64,000 nucleotides of DNA from Streptococcus oralis Uo5 (GTDB lineage: Bacteria > Bacillota > Bacilli > Lactobacillales > Streptococcaceae). Below are positions 41,113 to 51,494 of the stretch, in pieces (within the stretch, counting starts at the first letter, position 1; each line of letters starts with the position of its first letter). The DNA lies in the NCBI RefSeq assembly GCF_000253155.1, contig NC_015291.1, positions 62,001-126,000 on the forward strand. The letters are read 5' to 3'. A program made the position numbers and the translations under genes. The notes under the pieces were generated by a model. That model saw only the letters and a program-made list of their open reading frames with translations, made no database searches and was not told the origin of the DNA.

Positions 41113-41295
41113 TTATTCAGCTGATGCAGCTTTAGCGATTTTACGTCCTTTGTAGTATCCTTTAAGTGATACGCGGTGAGAACGTGAGTAATCTCCAGTA
41201 GTTTCGTCAAAGTTTACAGATGGAGCTGTTACTTTGTAGTGTGTACGACGTTTGTTTTTCTTCGCTTTTGAAGTGCGACGTGCAGGTACTGCCAT
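41113..41295 (-). CDS. rpmF: 50S ribosomal protein L32
   Basis: 60 residues: [20 protein letters not shown] at the start and a basic end. This is the usual streptococcal L32 without zinc-binding cysteines. A ribosome site (AAAGGAG) precedes the start on the minus strand. It heads the rpmF-rpmG unit. Confidence 0.96.
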
Positions 41296-41489
41296 TTTCT
41301 TTTCTCCTTTAGGTATTTAAATTCGATTCAATCTAGTGATTTTCATCAACCATACTAGGATAACACATTTTTTTTGTAAAGTAAAGTTACTTGACAAAAA
41401 AAGATGAAAAAATTAGAAGACATTCAATCAAATTAATCGAAATTTTCTGAAAATTCAAGAATTTTCTTCTGTTCATTGCCTTTAAAATG

Positions 41490-41498
41490 TGCTATAAT
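41490..41498 (+). promoter_or_regulatory. Extended -10 element of ilvD
   Basis: TGCTATAAT at 41490-41498 with a weak -35 (TGTTCA at 41470-41475), 27 bp before the ilvD start. Confidence 0.65.
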
Positions 41499-41525
41499 AG
41501 TAAAAACTGAAACGGGAGGGATAAG

Positions 41526-43229
41526 ATGACTGAATTAGATAAACGTCACCGCAGTAGCATTTATGACAGCATGGTTAAATCACCTAACCGTGCTATGCTT
41601 CGTGCGACTGGTATGACAGATAAGGACTTTGAAACACCGATTGTGGGAGTGATTTCGACTTGGGCGGAAAATACACCATGTAACATTCACTTGCATGATT
41701 TTGGGAAATTGGCTAAAGAAGGTGTCAAATCTGCGGGCGCTTGGCCGGTACAGTTTGGAACCATTACCGTAGCAGACGGGATTGCCATGGGAACACCTGG
41801 TATGCGTTTCTCTCTAGCATCTCGTGATATCATTGCGGACTCTATCGAGGCGGCGATGGGTGGTCACAACGTCGATGCCTTCGTCGCCATCGGTGGCTGT
41901 GACAAGAACATGCCTGGTTCTATGATTGCTATTGCTAATATGGATATCCCAGCTATTTTCGCCTATGGTGGAACCATTGCACCGGGAAATCTTGATGGCA
42001 AAGACATTGACTTGGTTTCTGTGTTTGAAGGTATTGGAAAATGGAACCACGGTGATATGACGGCTGAGGACGTGAAGCGTCTTGAATGTAATGCCTGCCC
42101 TGGCCCTGGTGGCTGTGGTGGTATGTATACAGCCAATACCATGGCGACTGCTATCGAAGTTCTCGGTATGAGTTTGCCAGGATCTTCATCTCATCCAGCT
42201 GAATCAGCTGACAAGAAAGAAGATATCGAAGCAGCAGGACGAGCTGTTGTTAAGATGCTGGAGCTTGGCCTCAAACCATCAGATATCTTGACTCGTGAAG
42301 CTTTTGAAGATGCCATTACAGTAACCATGGCTCTCGGTGGGTCAACCAATGCCACTCTTCACTTGCTTGCCATTGCCCATGCGGCTAATGTTGACTTGTC
42401 ACTTGAGGACTTCAATACGATCCAAGAACGTGTGCCTCACTTGGCTGACTTGAAACCATCTGGTCAGTATGTCTTCCAAGACCTCTACGAAGTTGGTGGA
42501 GTACCTGCGGTTATGAAATATCTCTTGGCAAATGGTTTCCTTCATGGCGACCGCATCACATGTACTGGTAAGACAGTCGCTGAAAACTTGGCTGACTTTG
42601 CAGACCTTACACCAGGTCAAAAAGTCATCATGCCACTTGAAAATCCAAAACGTGCAGACGGTCCGCTTATTATCTTGAACGGGAACCTTGCCCCTGATGG
42701 CGCGGTTGCTAAAGTATCAGGTGTTAAAGTGCGTCGTCACGTTGGACCGGCTAAGGTCTTTGACTCAGAAGAAGATGCTATTCAGGCTGTCTTGACAGAT
42801 GAAATCGTTGATGGCGATGTAGTCGTTGTCCGTTTCGTTGGACCTAAGGGTGGGCCTGGTATGCCTGAGATGCTGTCACTTTCATCCATGATCGTTGGTA
42901 AAGGTCAAGGAGACAAGGTTGCTCTCTTGACGGATGGCCGTTTCTCAGGTGGTACTTATGGTCTGGTTGTTGGACATATCGCCCCTGAAGCTCAGGATGG
43001 TGGACCGATTGCTTACCTTCGTACAGGTGATATCGTTACGGTTGACCAAGATACCAAAGAAATTTCTATGGCCGTATCCGAAGAAGAACTTGAAAAACGC
43101 AAGGCAGAAACAACCTTGCCACCACTTTACAGCCGTGGTGTCCTCGGTAAATATGCCCACATCGTATCATCCGCTTCTCGCGGAGCCGTGACAGACTTCT
43201 GGAATATGGACAAGTCAGGTAAAAAATAA
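41526..43229 (+). CDS. ilvD: Dihydroxy-acid dehydratase
   Basis: 567 residues, full length. It converts 2,3-dihydroxy-isovalerate and its isoleucine-pathway analogue to the keto acids in branched-chain amino-acid synthesis. Iron-sulfur cluster cysteines are in [11 protein letters not shown] and [19 protein letters not shown], and the active-site segment [14 protein letters not shown] is present. A later [14 protein letters not shown] segment completes the family pattern. Monocistronic: promoter upstream, an RUP-like repeat and terminator downstream. Confidence 0.97.
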   Translation: MTELDKRHRSSIYDSMVKSPNRAMLRATGMTDKDFETPIVGVISTWAENTPCNIHLHDFGKLAKEGVKSAGAWPVQFGTITVADGIAMGTPGMRFSLASRDIIADSIEAAMGGHNVDAFVAIGGCDKNMPGSMIAIANMDIPAIFAYGGTIAPGNLDGKDIDLVSVFEGIGKWNHGDMTAEDVKRLECNACPGPGGCGGMYTANTMATAIEVLGMSLPGSSSHPAESADKKEDIEAAGRAVVKMLELGLKPSDILTREAFEDAITVTMALGGSTNATLHLLAIAHAANVDLSLEDFNTIQERVPHLADLKPSGQYVFQDLYEVGGVPAVMKYLLANGFLHGDRITCTGKTVAENLADFADLTPGQKVIMPLENPKRADGPLIILNGNLAPDGAVAKVSGVKVRRHVGPAKVFDSEEDAIQAVLTDEIVDGDVVVVRFVGPKGGPGMPEMLSLSSMIVGKGQGDKVALLTDGRFSGGTYGLVVGHIAPEAQDGGPIAYLRTGDIVTVDQDTKEISMAVSEEELEKRKAETTLPPLYSRGVLGKYAHIVSSASRGAVTDFWNMDKSGKK

Positions 43230-43234
43230 ACTCA

Positions 43235-43337
43235 TACTCTTCGAAAATCAAATTCAAACCACGTCAACGTCGCCTTGCCGTACTCAAGTACAGCCTGCGG
43301 CTAGTTTCCTAGTTTGCTCTTTGATTTTCATTGAGTA
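43235..43337 (+). repeat. RUP-like repeat, copy 2
   Basis: Same 103-bp element and orientation as 2097-2199, with two differences that I can see (CGTCAACG for CGTCAGCG, and CTAGTTTCC for CTAGCTTCC). It lies 5 bp after the ilvD stop. Confidence 0.8.
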
Positions 43338-43342
43338 TCAAA

Positions 43343-43373
43343 AAGCAAGCCATCTTCGGCTTGCTTCTTTTTA
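43343..43373. terminator. Terminator between ilvD and the MIP18-type gene
   Basis: 9-bp stem AAGCAAGCC / GGCTTGCTT with a 6-nt loop and T run; may work in both directions. Confidence 0.8.
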
Positions 43374-43395
43374 TCTTCAAAAGTGATTTGCCTCA

Positions 43396-43737
43396 TTAAC
43401 GAGGTGGTAGTCCAAGGGCAATACGGCCGTAGCGACTGATTCGTGTGATCTTCCAGGCAGGCGACCAGGTAACTTCAACCTTGACATCTTCGATACCCTC
43501 GATTTGTTTCAGACCTGCCACAATTTCGATAGGCAAGCTTTCTGCGCAATCGCAGGCAGTATCAGTGAAGGTCATGACGATCTTGCAGAGCCCGGTTTCA
43601 TCCAGATTGATCTCATAAATCAAGCCCAGATTATACACATCCAATTCCACATCTGTATCAAAAACCTTCTCTAGTTTTTCGATAATTTGGTCTTGCAAGG
43701 CCAAAGCGCGGTCATTGATTTTGATATCGTCTCTCAT
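43396..43737 (-). CDS. MIP18/DUF59-family metal-sulfur cluster assembly protein
   Basis: 113-residue cytosolic protein of the SufT/PaaD-like DUF59 family. It shows DVELDVYNLGLIYEINLDE, and TFTDTACDCAESLP where a conserved cysteine stands in the family motif. A VEVTWSPAWKITRI segment follows, with an ending of GRIALGLPPR. Members aid iron-sulfur protein maturation; IlvD, an iron-sulfur enzyme, is the convergent neighbour, but this may be chance. No operon partner. Confidence 0.85.
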   Translation of the reverse strand: MRDDIKINDRALALQDQIIEKLEKVFDTDVELDVYNLGLIYEINLDETGLCKIVMTFTDTACDCAESLPIEIVAGLKQIEGIEDVKVEVTWSPAWKITRISRYGRIALGLPPR

Positions 43738-43860
43738 AACAGTCCCTCCACGTGATAAATATCCTCTATTTTCTCATAATTCTGACAATTTGGCAAGTTT
43801 TTGATGAATTTTCTGAAAAATATGATAAAATGAAGAAAATACTGAATCAAGGGGAAGCCT

Positions 43861-44727
43861 ATGGAGCAGATTGGAAAAGTCTTTAGAGAATTACGAGAGT
43901 CAAGAAATATCTCGCTGAGACAAGCAACTGGGGGACAATTTTCGCCGTCCATGTTGTCCCGATTTGAAACAGGTCAGAGTGAACTTTCGGTGGGAAAGTT
44001 TCTGTTTGCCCTAGAAAATATATCTGCGAGTGTAGAGGAAATACTCTTTCTGGCGAGAGGTTTTCAGTATGATACAGATTCTGAGTTGAGAAAAGAAATC
44101 ACAGATATCTTGGATCCAAAGAACATAGCACCTCTCGAGGACTTGTATCGTAAGGAGTATCAAAAGTATGCCAATTCTCAAAACAAACAGAAATATATTC
44201 TAAATGCCATTATGATTAAGTCTTATATGAAGAGCATGGATGAAACGGTAGAGTTAACAGCAGAGGAAGGGAAAGTCCTTCATGATTACCTGTTTTCTAC
44301 CGAGATTTGGGGAATCTATGAACTCAATTTGTTCTCAGTCAGTTCTCCGTTCTTGTCCGTTTCTCTTTTTACTAGATATGTACGAGAAATGGTCCGCAAA
44401 TCCGATTTTCTAATGGAAATGTCTAGTAGTCGAAACCTTTTTCATACTATGCTATTGAATGGTTTTTTAGCCAGCATTGAGTGTGAAGAATTTACCAATG
44501 CCTCTTATTTTAAACGTGTCATCAAAGAGCATTTCTACAAGGAAAATGAGACCTATTTCCGAATTGTCTATTTGTGGGCTGAAGGTCTTCTTGATAGCAA
44601 GCAGGGTAGAGTCAAGGAAGGTCAGAAAAAGATGGAAGATGCTGTCCATATTTTTGAGATGCTTGGTTGTAACAAATCTGCTGAATACTACAGAAATACA
44701 ACCGATTGTTTAATATCTGCAAACTAA
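43861..44727 (+). CDS. Rgg/GadR/MutR-family transcriptional regulator
   Basis: 288 residues: an XRE-type HTH at the N-terminus (IGKVFRELRESRNISLRQATG, then LSRFETGQSELSVGKFLFAL) followed by the all-helical TPR-like domain of Rgg proteins that binds signalling peptides. Rgg proteins often control a neighbouring gene; here an MFS transporter lies downstream behind a long terminator. I looked for a short hydrophobic peptide gene on either side and found none, so the signal may come from elsewhere or this may be a stand-alone type. Confidence 0.87.
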   Translation: MEQIGKVFRELRESRNISLRQATGGQFSPSMLSRFETGQSELSVGKFLFALENISASVEEILFLARGFQYDTDSELRKEITDILDPKNIAPLEDLYRKEYQKYANSQNKQKYILNAIMIKSYMKSMDETVELTAEEGKVLHDYLFSTEIWGIYELNLFSVSSPFLSVSLFTRYVREMVRKSDFLMEMSSSRNLFHTMLLNGFLASIECEEFTNASYFKRVIKEHFYKENETYFRIVYLWAEGLLDSKQGRVKEGQKKMEDAVHIFEMLGCNKSAEYYRNTTDCLISAN

Positions 44728-44749
44728 GAAAATAATTTGAAAATTTAAG

Positions 44750-44803
44750 CGATAGAACTTTTGACTACTCTCAGGTCGTTACAAAAGTTCTATCGTTTCT
44801 TTG
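44750..44803 (+). terminator. Terminator after the rgg gene
   Basis: 14-bp perfect stem CGATAGAACTTTTG / CAAAAGTTCTATCG with an 18-nt loop and a T-rich tail. Confidence 0.85.
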
Positions 44804-44854
44804 CTCATTTTGTGTGTTGCATATATTCAAAAGTTTTCCCTTTCAATTTCTAAG

Positions 44855-44863
44855 TGCTATACT
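44855..44863 (+). promoter_or_regulatory. Extended -10 element of the MFS gene
   Basis: TGCTATACT at 44855-44863; no clear -35 box, which suggests an activator (perhaps the adjacent Rgg protein) is needed. Confidence 0.5.
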
Positions 44864-44909
44864 ATAGTCATACTTCATATAGGGATTATAACAAGAAGGG
44901 AGATTACCT

Positions 44910-46157
44910 ATGAAACTATTGTTTAGAAATCAAGCTTATCGACTCTTGACTTTGTCGCGCTTCTTCAATGCCTTTGGTGCTTCGATTTTTAACCTGGTAT
45001 TTATCGTTTATGCATCGACCTTGCCACAAGCCTCTTTTGCTGTTGCTATGGCGAATATTGTCATGATTCTTCCGACTCTCTTTACAGTTTTTGTAGGGAT
45101 TCGGGCAGATTACACAAGGGACAAGGTCAAATGGATGGTCTATAGCGGTTTGTTTCAGGCGGTTTTATTTTTTCTGGCAGCCCTAGTTGTTCAGCAAGCT
45201 AGTCTCTTTGCCTTTTCTAGCCTGTGTTTGATCAATGTCATCAGTGATGTGATCAGTGATTTTGCAGGTGGTTTGCGCATGCCTCTTATTAAGGAAAAAG
45301 TGGCTGAAAATGATTTGATGGAGGCTTATTCTTTTTCCCAGTTTATCACCTATATTTCAGCTATTGGTGGTCAAGCTTTTGGAGTCTGGCTTTTAGGTCT
45401 ATCGGTCAACAATTTTTCCCTTGTTGCGGGAATCAATGCCTGCTTTTTCCTAGTATCAGCCTTTATTCTCTTTTTAGGAAAAAGCAAATTGAGTCTGTCA
45501 ATGTCATCTGCTGATGGTGAAAAACTAAAAAATGAGAAGCTTCCTATCAAAGACCAGTTCCTAACAATTTACCGAAATTTACGCCTCGTTTTTCTTAAAA
45601 GTGGACAGAAAAACTTTGGTTTTATGCTCTTTGCTGTCTTGCTTATCAATGCCTTGGGTGGCGCTTTGGGTGGAATTTATAATATCTTCTTTTTGAGCCA
45701 TTCTCTCTTGAATTTTTCTTACACAGAGACACTATTTATCAATCAAGCCTGTGTTTTGTTAGCAATCATCATCAGTAGCCTTACGGGCAATGATTATTTT
45801 GGGAAGCAGTCCTTGCCTAGATTGATGATGTGGGCTACCGTAGGGCTCACTCTAATTGGTCTGGCTAACGTATTCAATCAAGTCGTGCTTGGTTTGCTAT
45901 TTCTATTTTTAACTCTGTATGTGTCTGGCAAAGTTCAACCAAAGATTAGTGCCATGCTCATGAAAAATCTAGCTCCAGAGGTTCTAGCTCGTACCAGTAA
46001 TTTTTTAGGTTTATTATTTACCTTATCCATACCTGTGGGAACAGCTTGTTTTTCACTAGTAGCCGTATGGAATATACAGTTGACTTGGATGCTATTTGTT
46101 GGTCTTTCCTTCCTGGCTATTCTTTTGACAAGTCTTAATCTCAAAAATGATATCTAA
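44910..46157 (+). CDS. MFS transporter
   Basis: 415 residues with about 12 membrane helices; the GIRADYTRDKVKWM loop between helices 2 and 3 is the MFS signature. Start follows AAGGGAGA. The half-way loop is short and charged (SADGEKLKNEKLPIKDQ). It resembles streptococcal multidrug-type exporters that pair with Rgg regulators. Substrate unknown. Confidence 0.87.
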   Translation: MKLLFRNQAYRLLTLSRFFNAFGASIFNLVFIVYASTLPQASFAVAMANIVMILPTLFTVFVGIRADYTRDKVKWMVYSGLFQAVLFFLAALVVQQASLFAFSSLCLINVISDVISDFAGGLRMPLIKEKVAENDLMEAYSFSQFITYISAIGGQAFGVWLLGLSVNNFSLVAGINACFFLVSAFILFLGKSKLSLSMSSADGEKLKNEKLPIKDQFLTIYRNLRLVFLKSGQKNFGFMLFAVLLINALGGALGGIYNIFFLSHSLLNFSYTETLFINQACVLLAIIISSLTGNDYFGKQSLPRLMMWATVGLTLIGLANVFNQVVLGLLFLFLTLYVSGKVQPKISAMLMKNLAPEVLARTSNFLGLLFTLSIPVGTACFSLVAVWNIQLTWMLFVGLSFLAILLTSLNLKNDI

Positions 46158-46233
46158 ATCCTTATTTTTTCTCACTGTTTTAATCCCTTTATTTATGGTA
46201 AAATAAGACTATTAAGTTTAAAGAGGATTCCCT

Positions 46234-47514
46234 ATGAAATTACAAAAACCAAAAGGAACGCAGGATATTTTACCTGCTGAGTCTGCCAAGTGGCAGTACG
46301 TTGAGGGCTTTGCCCGTGAGATTTTCAAGCGCTACAACTATGCAGAAGTGCGCACGCCTATTTTTGAGCATTACGAGGTCATCAGTCGCTCTGTCGGAGA
46401 TACAACGGATATCGTAACCAAGGAAATGTATGACTTCTATGACAAGGGTGACCGTCATATCACCCTCCGTCCAGAAGGAACTGCGCCCGTTGTCCGTTCA
46501 TATGTGGAAAATAAACTCTTCGCGCCAGAGGTGCAAAAGCCAAGTAAGTTCTACTACATGGGCCCAATGTTTCGTTATGAGCGTCCACAGGCAGGGCGTT
46601 TGCGCCAGTTCCATCAAATTGGTGTTGAATGTTTTGGCTCTAGCAATCCAGCTACCGATGTGGAAACCATCGCTATGGCAGCCCATTTCTTGAAAGAAAT
46701 TGGCATCCAAGGTGTCAAGTTGCACCTCAACACTCTTGGAAATCCTGAGAGTCGTGCAGCCTACCGTCAAGCCTTGATCGACTATTTGACACCGCTCAAG
46801 GAGACCTTGTCGAAGGATAGCCAACGTCGTTTGGAGGAAAATCCTCTTCGTGTCTTGGACTCTAAGGAAAAAGAAGACAAGGTGGCAGTGGAGAATGCGC
46901 CGTCTATCTTGGACTTCCTTGATGAAGAAAGCCAAGCTCACTTTGATGCTGTGCGTCAGATGTTGGAGAATCTTGGAGTAGACTATATCATCGATACCAA
47001 TATGGTGCGTGGTCTGGACTACTACAACCACACCATTTTCGAGTTTATCACTGAGATTGAGGGCAATGACTTGACAGTCTGTGCGGGTGGTCGTTACGAT
47101 GGTTTGGTTGCTTACTTTGGTGGTCCTGAGACTGCTGGATTTGGTTTTGGCCTTGGTGTAGAGCGCCTGCTTCTCATTCTTGAAAAGCAAGGTGTGACTC
47201 TCCCTATCGAAAATGCTCTAGATGTCTATATCGCAGTCTTGGGTGATGGAGCAAATGTCAAGGCCTTGGAATTGGTACAAGCCCTTCGTCAGCAAGGTTT
47301 CAAAGCAGAGCGTGATTACCTTAACCGGAAGCTCAAAGCTCAGTTCAAGTCAGCCGATGTCTTTGCTGCTAAGACCCTCATCACTCTCGGAGAGAGCGAA
47401 GTCGAAAGCGGACAAGTGACAGTTAAGAACAACCAAACTCGAGAAGAAGTTCAAGTGTCACTTGATGCTATCAATCAAAATTTCTCAGAAATCTTTGAAA
47501 AATTAGGCTTTTAA
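46234..47514 (+). CDS. hisS: Histidyl-tRNA synthetase
   Basis: 426 residues, class II synthetase charging tRNA-His. It starts [15 protein letters not shown]. Motif 2 is [20 protein letters not shown], the histidine-binding segments are [13 protein letters not shown] and AGGRYDGL, and motif 3 is [12 protein letters not shown]. The C-terminal anticodon-binding domain (from about residue 325, [10 protein letters not shown]) is complete. Promoter TAAAAT box lies about 30 bp upstream. Confidence 0.97.
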   Translation: MKLQKPKGTQDILPAESAKWQYVEGFAREIFKRYNYAEVRTPIFEHYEVISRSVGDTTDIVTKEMYDFYDKGDRHITLRPEGTAPVVRSYVENKLFAPEVQKPSKFYYMGPMFRYERPQAGRLRQFHQIGVECFGSSNPATDVETIAMAAHFLKEIGIQGVKLHLNTLGNPESRAAYRQALIDYLTPLKETLSKDSQRRLEENPLRVLDSKEKEDKVAVENAPSILDFLDEESQAHFDAVRQMLENLGVDYIIDTNMVRGLDYYNHTIFEFITEIEGNDLTVCAGGRYDGLVAYFGGPETAGFGFGLGVERLLLILEKQGVTLPIENALDVYIAVLGDGANVKALELVQALRQQGFKAERDYLNRKLKAQFKSADVFAAKTLITLGESEVESGQVTVKNNQTREEVQVSLDAINQNFSEIFEKLGF

Positions 47515-47528
47515 TAGTATTTAAAACT

Positions 47529-47562
47529 GGTCAGGACCTTACTTTGCTCCTGACCCTCTTTT
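47529..47562 (+). terminator. hisS terminator
   Basis: 8-bp stem GGTCAGGA / TCCTGACC with an 11-nt loop, then CTCTTTTT. The DNA from 47563 to 47741 has no recognised feature beyond the ribosome site of the next gene (AGGAGG). Confidence 0.8.
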
Positions 47563-47741
47563 TCCTAGGATTAACATTGCTTTTGCTTGCTCAAAAATAT
47601 CTTTATAAAACCATTACTACCGTTTCTATTTTTGCAAGAGGAATTCACTGATTAACTCTTTTAGTTGCGACTGTATTCCACATTTTTATCAAGATGATGT
47701 GAATAACAATGCTAAGTCTTCATTCCAAATAGGAGGTCCAT

Positions 47742-48383
47742 ATGAAATTACTTAAAAATCTTGGCTGGTTTCTTCTAGCCATTCTATCCTTTTACTTTGG
47801 CTATGGTCTGGTTCAGAGTATGGCTTTATCAGCGCTTGACCTAGGGGCTTCGATCTTTGGAGTCTTGCCACTTTATATCGCCCTGTCAGGGGCCTATGTT
47901 TATGGAGTTTACAGATGGTATCAGACAGAAAAGGTTAGCATCCAGACAACAGCTTTTAATCGTTATATTTGGTTGCCAACTCTGGTTTTGCTAGTGGCGA
48001 TTACAGCCCAGTTCTTTTTGCCAGATGATCCGTCGGTCAATCAACAAATCGTATCACAACTGACAGTTGCTCAGCCTGTCTTTGGTTTCTTTATGGTAGT
48101 GGTCTTTGCTCCTCTGACGGAAGAACTCATCTTTAGAGGGATGCTGGCGCGCTATCTCTTTCCTAAGCAGAACAACGGCAAACAGACAGCTCTGTTTCTC
48201 CTCGTATCGAGTGTGCTCTTTGCCTTGATTCATTTTCCAGGGACTTTGCAACAGTTTTTAGTTTATGCTAGTCTGGGATTGAGTTTGGGACTGGCTTATG
48301 TGAGCCGAAAAGGTCTTCTTTACAGTATTTCTCTCCACGCTTTGAATAATTTAATCGGCTTTTTGATGATACTCATGCTATAA
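47742..48383 (+). CDS. CPBP-family intramembrane metalloprotease-like protein
   Basis: 213 residues with six to seven membrane helices. Catalytic-type motifs of the CAAX protease/bacteriocin-processing family are seen: APLTEELIFRGMLARYL (paired Glu and Arg), FALIHFPGT (His) and LHALNN near the end (His-x-x-x-Asn). In streptococci such proteins serve bacteriocin immunity or processing, but no bacteriocin gene is nearby. A good AGGAGG ribosome site precedes it. Followed after 17 bp by a small membrane protein gene. Confidence 0.87.
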   Translation: MKLLKNLGWFLLAILSFYFGYGLVQSMALSALDLGASIFGVLPLYIALSGAYVYGVYRWYQTEKVSIQTTAFNRYIWLPTLVLLVAITAQFFLPDDPSVNQQIVSQLTVAQPVFGFFMVVVFAPLTEELIFRGMLARYLFPKQNNGKQTALFLLVSSVLFALIHFPGTLQQFLVYASLGLSLGLAYVSRKGLLYSISLHALNNLIGFLMILML

Positions 48384-48400
48384 TAGAGTCAGGAGGTCAC

Positions 48401-48619
48401 ATGAAACGAGTAATTTTATTAGCAGTGATACAGGCGGTCGTTCTCTTCTTTATCATCGGGGCACTTGCCTATGCCTTTAAAGGCGATTTCTTCTACAACT
48501 ATCTAGCAGTGGTCTTTGCGCCTATTGCAGGTGTCTTGCGTTTTGCTTCGGCTTATGCGACGGAGATTGTTCTACCTAAAAAGGCAGCTGAGATTGCTGA
48601 AAAGCGTAAAAAAGGTTAA
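48401..48619 (+). CDS. Small membrane protein (72 aa)
   Basis: Two hydrophobic helices (LLAVIQAVVLFFIIGALAYA and YLAVVFAPIAGVLRFASAYA) and a Lys-rich tail (PKKAAEIAEKRKKG). Strong ribosome site (AGGAGG). Co-transcribed with the CPBP gene and closed by a terminator. No family recognised; it could stabilise its neighbour. Confidence 0.75.
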   Translation: MKRVILLAVIQAVVLFFIIGALAYAFKGDFFYNYLAVVFAPIAGVLRFASAYATEIVLPKKAAEIAEKRKKG

Positions 48620-48634
48620 GAATCATAATCAGAG

Positions 48635-48666
48635 AATCCGATGACGTTTTCATCGGATTTTTTGTC
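48635..48666 (+). terminator. Terminator before aspS
   Basis: 10-bp stem AATCCGATGA / TCATCGGATT with CGTTT loop, then TTTTT. Confidence 0.9.
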
Positions 48667-48770
48667 TGTTCGTTTTGATTTCTAAAGACAATTAAACTTT
48701 TCTGCTGATTTTCATGAAGAGCCTGCTCTTTTATGGTAAAATAGTAACAGAATAAAAGAGGAGAGAAAAC

Positions 48771-50534
48771 ATGAAACGTAGTATGTATGCTGGTCGTGTT
48801 CGTGAGGAACACATCGGACAAGAAATGACCTTGAAAGGATGGGTTGGCCGTCGTCGTGACCTTGGTGGTTTAATATTTATCGACCTTCGTGACCGTGAAG
48901 GAATCATGCAGTTGGTTATCAACCCTGAAAAAGTATCTGCAGAGGTTATGGCAACAGCTGAAAGCCTTCGTAGCGAATTTGTTATCGAGGTGACTGGACA
49001 AGTCGCTGCGCGTGAGCAAGCCAATGATAAATTGCCAACGGGTGCAGTTGAGTTGAACGTGACAGCTTTGACGGTGCTTAATACAGCCAAAACAACACCT
49101 TTTGAGATTAAAGATGGAATTGAGGCCAATGACGATACACGTTTGCGTTACCGTTACCTTGACCTTCGTCGTCCAGAAATGCTAGAAAACCTTAAGCTTC
49201 GTGCCAAGGTGACCCACTCTATCCGTAATTACTTGGATGAGTTGGAGTTTATCGATGTGGAGACGCCATTCCTTTCTAAATCAACGCCAGAAGGGGCGCG
49301 TGACTATTTGGTACCATCTCGTGTCAATAAAGGGCATTTCTACGCTCTTCCTCAGAGCCCACAAATCACTAAGCAACTCTTGATGAATGCTGGATTTGAC
49401 CGTTACTACCAAATCGTCAAATGTTTCCGTGATGAAGACTTGCGTGGAGACCGTCAGCCTGAGTTTACCCAGGTCGACTTGGAAACATCCTTCCTTATGG
49501 AGCAAGAGATTCAAGATATCACAGAAGGATTGATTGCGCGCGTGATGAAAGAAACAAAAGGCATCGACGTGACGCTTCCATTTCCTCGTATGAAGTACGA
49601 TGACGCGATGGCTCTTTACGGTTCTGACAAGCCAGATACGCGTTTTGACATGTTGCTTCAGGACCTGACAGAAATTGTCAAGGGTGTTGATTTTAAAGTC
49701 TTCTCAGAAGCACCTGCTGTTAAAGCCATTGTAGTTAAAGGAGCTGCGGACAACTACTCACGTAAAGACATCGACAAGATGACTGAAGTAGCCAAACAGT
49801 ACGGTGCCAAAGGTCTTGCTTGGGTCAAGGTAGTTGATGGAGAATTAAATGGACCGGTTGCCAAGTTCTTAACTGGGATTCAAGCAGACTTGACTGCAGC
49901 ACTTGCTCTTGAAGACAAGGATTTGGTTCTCTTTGTGGCGGATACGCTTGAAGTGGCAAATGCAACCCTTGGTGCCCTTCGTGGCCGTATTGCCAAAGAG
50001 CTTGGTTTGATTGATAACGATAAGTTCAACTTCCTTTGGGTGGTTGATTGGCCAATGTTTGAATGGTCTGAAGAAGAAGACCGCTACATGAGCGCCCACC
50101 ATCCATTTACCCTTCCTCAAGCAGATACTGCTCATGAGCTTGAAGGTGATTTGGCTAAGGTTCGTGCCATTGCCTACGATATCGTTTTGAACGGCTATGA
50201 GCTTGGTGGTGGTAGTCTTCGTATCAACCAAAAAGACCTTCAAGAACGTATGTTCAAAGCACTTGGTTTCTCAGCTGAAGAAGCAAATGACCAGTTTGGT
50301 TTCCTTCTTGAAGCCATGGACTATGGTTTTCCGCCACATGGTGGTTTGGCTATCGGTCTTGACCGTTTTGTGATGCTCTTAGCAGGGGAAGAGAATATTC
50401 GTGAAGTCATTGCCTTTCCTAAGAACAATAAGGCAACCGACCCAATGACACAAGCTCCATCAACAGTCGCTCTCAAACAACTAGAGGAACTCAGCTTACA
50501 AGTAGAAGAAGATGAAACAAGCAAAACGAATTAA
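48771..50534 (+). CDS. aspS: Aspartyl-tRNA synthetase
   Basis: 587 residues, class IIb synthetase. N-terminal OB-fold binds the anticodon ([21 protein letters not shown]). Class II motifs: [12 protein letters not shown] (motif 1 side), [18 protein letters not shown] (motif 2) and [15 protein letters not shown] (motif 3); a GAD insertion domain lies between 2 and 3, as in bacterial enzymes. The last 23 bp overlap the next gene. Confidence 0.97.
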   Translation: MKRSMYAGRVREEHIGQEMTLKGWVGRRRDLGGLIFIDLRDREGIMQLVINPEKVSAEVMATAESLRSEFVIEVTGQVAAREQANDKLPTGAVELNVTALTVLNTAKTTPFEIKDGIEANDDTRLRYRYLDLRRPEMLENLKLRAKVTHSIRNYLDELEFIDVETPFLSKSTPEGARDYLVPSRVNKGHFYALPQSPQITKQLLMNAGFDRYYQIVKCFRDEDLRGDRQPEFTQVDLETSFLMEQEIQDITEGLIARVMKETKGIDVTLPFPRMKYDDAMALYGSDKPDTRFDMLLQDLTEIVKGVDFKVFSEAPAVKAIVVKGAADNYSRKDIDKMTEVAKQYGAKGLAWVKVVDGELNGPVAKFLTGIQADLTAALALEDKDLVLFVADTLEVANATLGALRGRIAKELGLIDNDKFNFLWVVDWPMFEWSEEEDRYMSAHHPFTLPQADTAHELEGDLAKVRAIAYDIVLNGYELGGGSLRINQKDLQERMFKALGFSAEEANDQFGFLLEAMDYGFPPHGGLAIGLDRFVMLLAGEENIREVIAFPKNNKATDPMTQAPSTVALKQLEELSLQVEEDETSKTN

Positions 50535-51453
50535 GCGGTGGCGCTATTATCTGCGCCGCTTTGCTTATCAGATAAAAATCTTACGAGTTTTACAAAGTAT
50601 CTCTCGGGAAAAATATGATGAGAAAGTATCGGCTTCTCTGGTTTATGGCTTTTTGTCAGCAGTAGCAGTCAATTTCTTTTTTCAACCAGGGCACGTTTAC
50701 TCCAGTGGCGCGACAGGTCTGGCACAGATTATCTCTGCCTTGAGTAATCACTGGTTTGGTTTTTATATTCCGATATCGCTAACCTTTTATGCTATCAATT
50801 TTCCGTTGATGATTTTGGCTTGGTATCAGATTGGGCATAAGTTTACAATCTTTACCTTCATCACAGTATCCATGAGTTCCCTCTTTATCCAGATTGTACC
50901 AGTTGTGACCCTGACAGAGGATCCCATTATCAATGCCCTTTTTGGGGGTGTTGTCATGGGCTTGGGGATTGGTTTTGCGCTCCGTAACAATATTTCTAGT
51001 GGAGGTACAGATATCGTCAGTCTGACCATTCGAAAGAAAACGGGTAAGAATGTCGGTAGTATTTCTTTCTTAGTGAATGGGACGATTATGCTGATAGCAG
51101 GATTGACCTTTGGTTGGAAATACGCCCTCTACTCCATGATTACCATCTTTGTCTCCAGCCGTGTGACTGATGCGGTCTTTACCAAGCAAAAACGCATGCA
51201 GGCCATGATTGTGACCAATAATCCTGACAAGGTAATCGCAAAAATCCATAAAAAATTGCATCGCGGAGCAACCATGATCCACGATGCAGAAGGAACCTAT
51301 AATCATGAGAGAAAAGCAGTCTTAATTACGGTTATCACACGAGCAGAGTTTAATGATTTTAAACACATCATGAAACAGGTCGATCCGACAGCCTTTGTCT
51401 CTGTATCTGAAAATGTCCACATCCTAGGACGATTCGTAGAAACAGACAATTAA
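50512..51453 (+). CDS. YitT-family membrane protein (DUF161/DUF2179)
   Basis: 313 residues with five or six membrane helices, including the family signature [16 protein letters not shown] and an [17 protein letters not shown] segment. A C-terminal DUF2179 domain (about 230-313) begins with [17 protein letters not shown] and has a [12 protein letters not shown] segment. The ATG at 50512 lies inside aspS and is the only start that keeps the N-terminal basic helix; translation may be coupled. Family function unknown, possibly transport. Confidence 0.87.
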   Translation: MKQAKRIKRWRYYLRRFAYQIKILRVLQSISREKYDEKVSASLVYGFLSAVAVNFFFQPGHVYSSGATGLAQIISALSNHWFGFYIPISLTFYAINFPLMILAWYQIGHKFTIFTFITVSMSSLFIQIVPVVTLTEDPIINALFGGVVMGLGIGFALRNNISSGGTDIVSLTIRKKTGKNVGSISFLVNGTIMLIAGLTFGWKYALYSMITIFVSSRVTDAVFTKQKRMQAMIVTNNPDKVIAKIHKKLHRGATMIHDAEGTYNHERKAVLITVITRAEFNDFKHIMKQVDPTAFVSVSENVHILGRFVETDN

Positions 51454-51462
51454 TAATACTCA

Positions 51463-51494
51463 AAAGACCAGCCTTGGGGCTGGCCTTTATTTTT
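51463..51494. terminator. Shared terminator between YitT-like gene and malR
   Basis: 11-bp stem (51463-51473 with 51478-51488) with TTGG loop and one mismatch; A/T tracts on both sides let it serve both converging genes. It overlaps the malR stop. Confidence 0.85.

Noticed and set aside
44796-44909. Short hydrophobic peptide (SHP-type) gene beside rgg
   Set aside because: No start codon with ribosome site followed by a hydrophobic 20-30 codon frame on either strand; same result for the space upstream of rgg.
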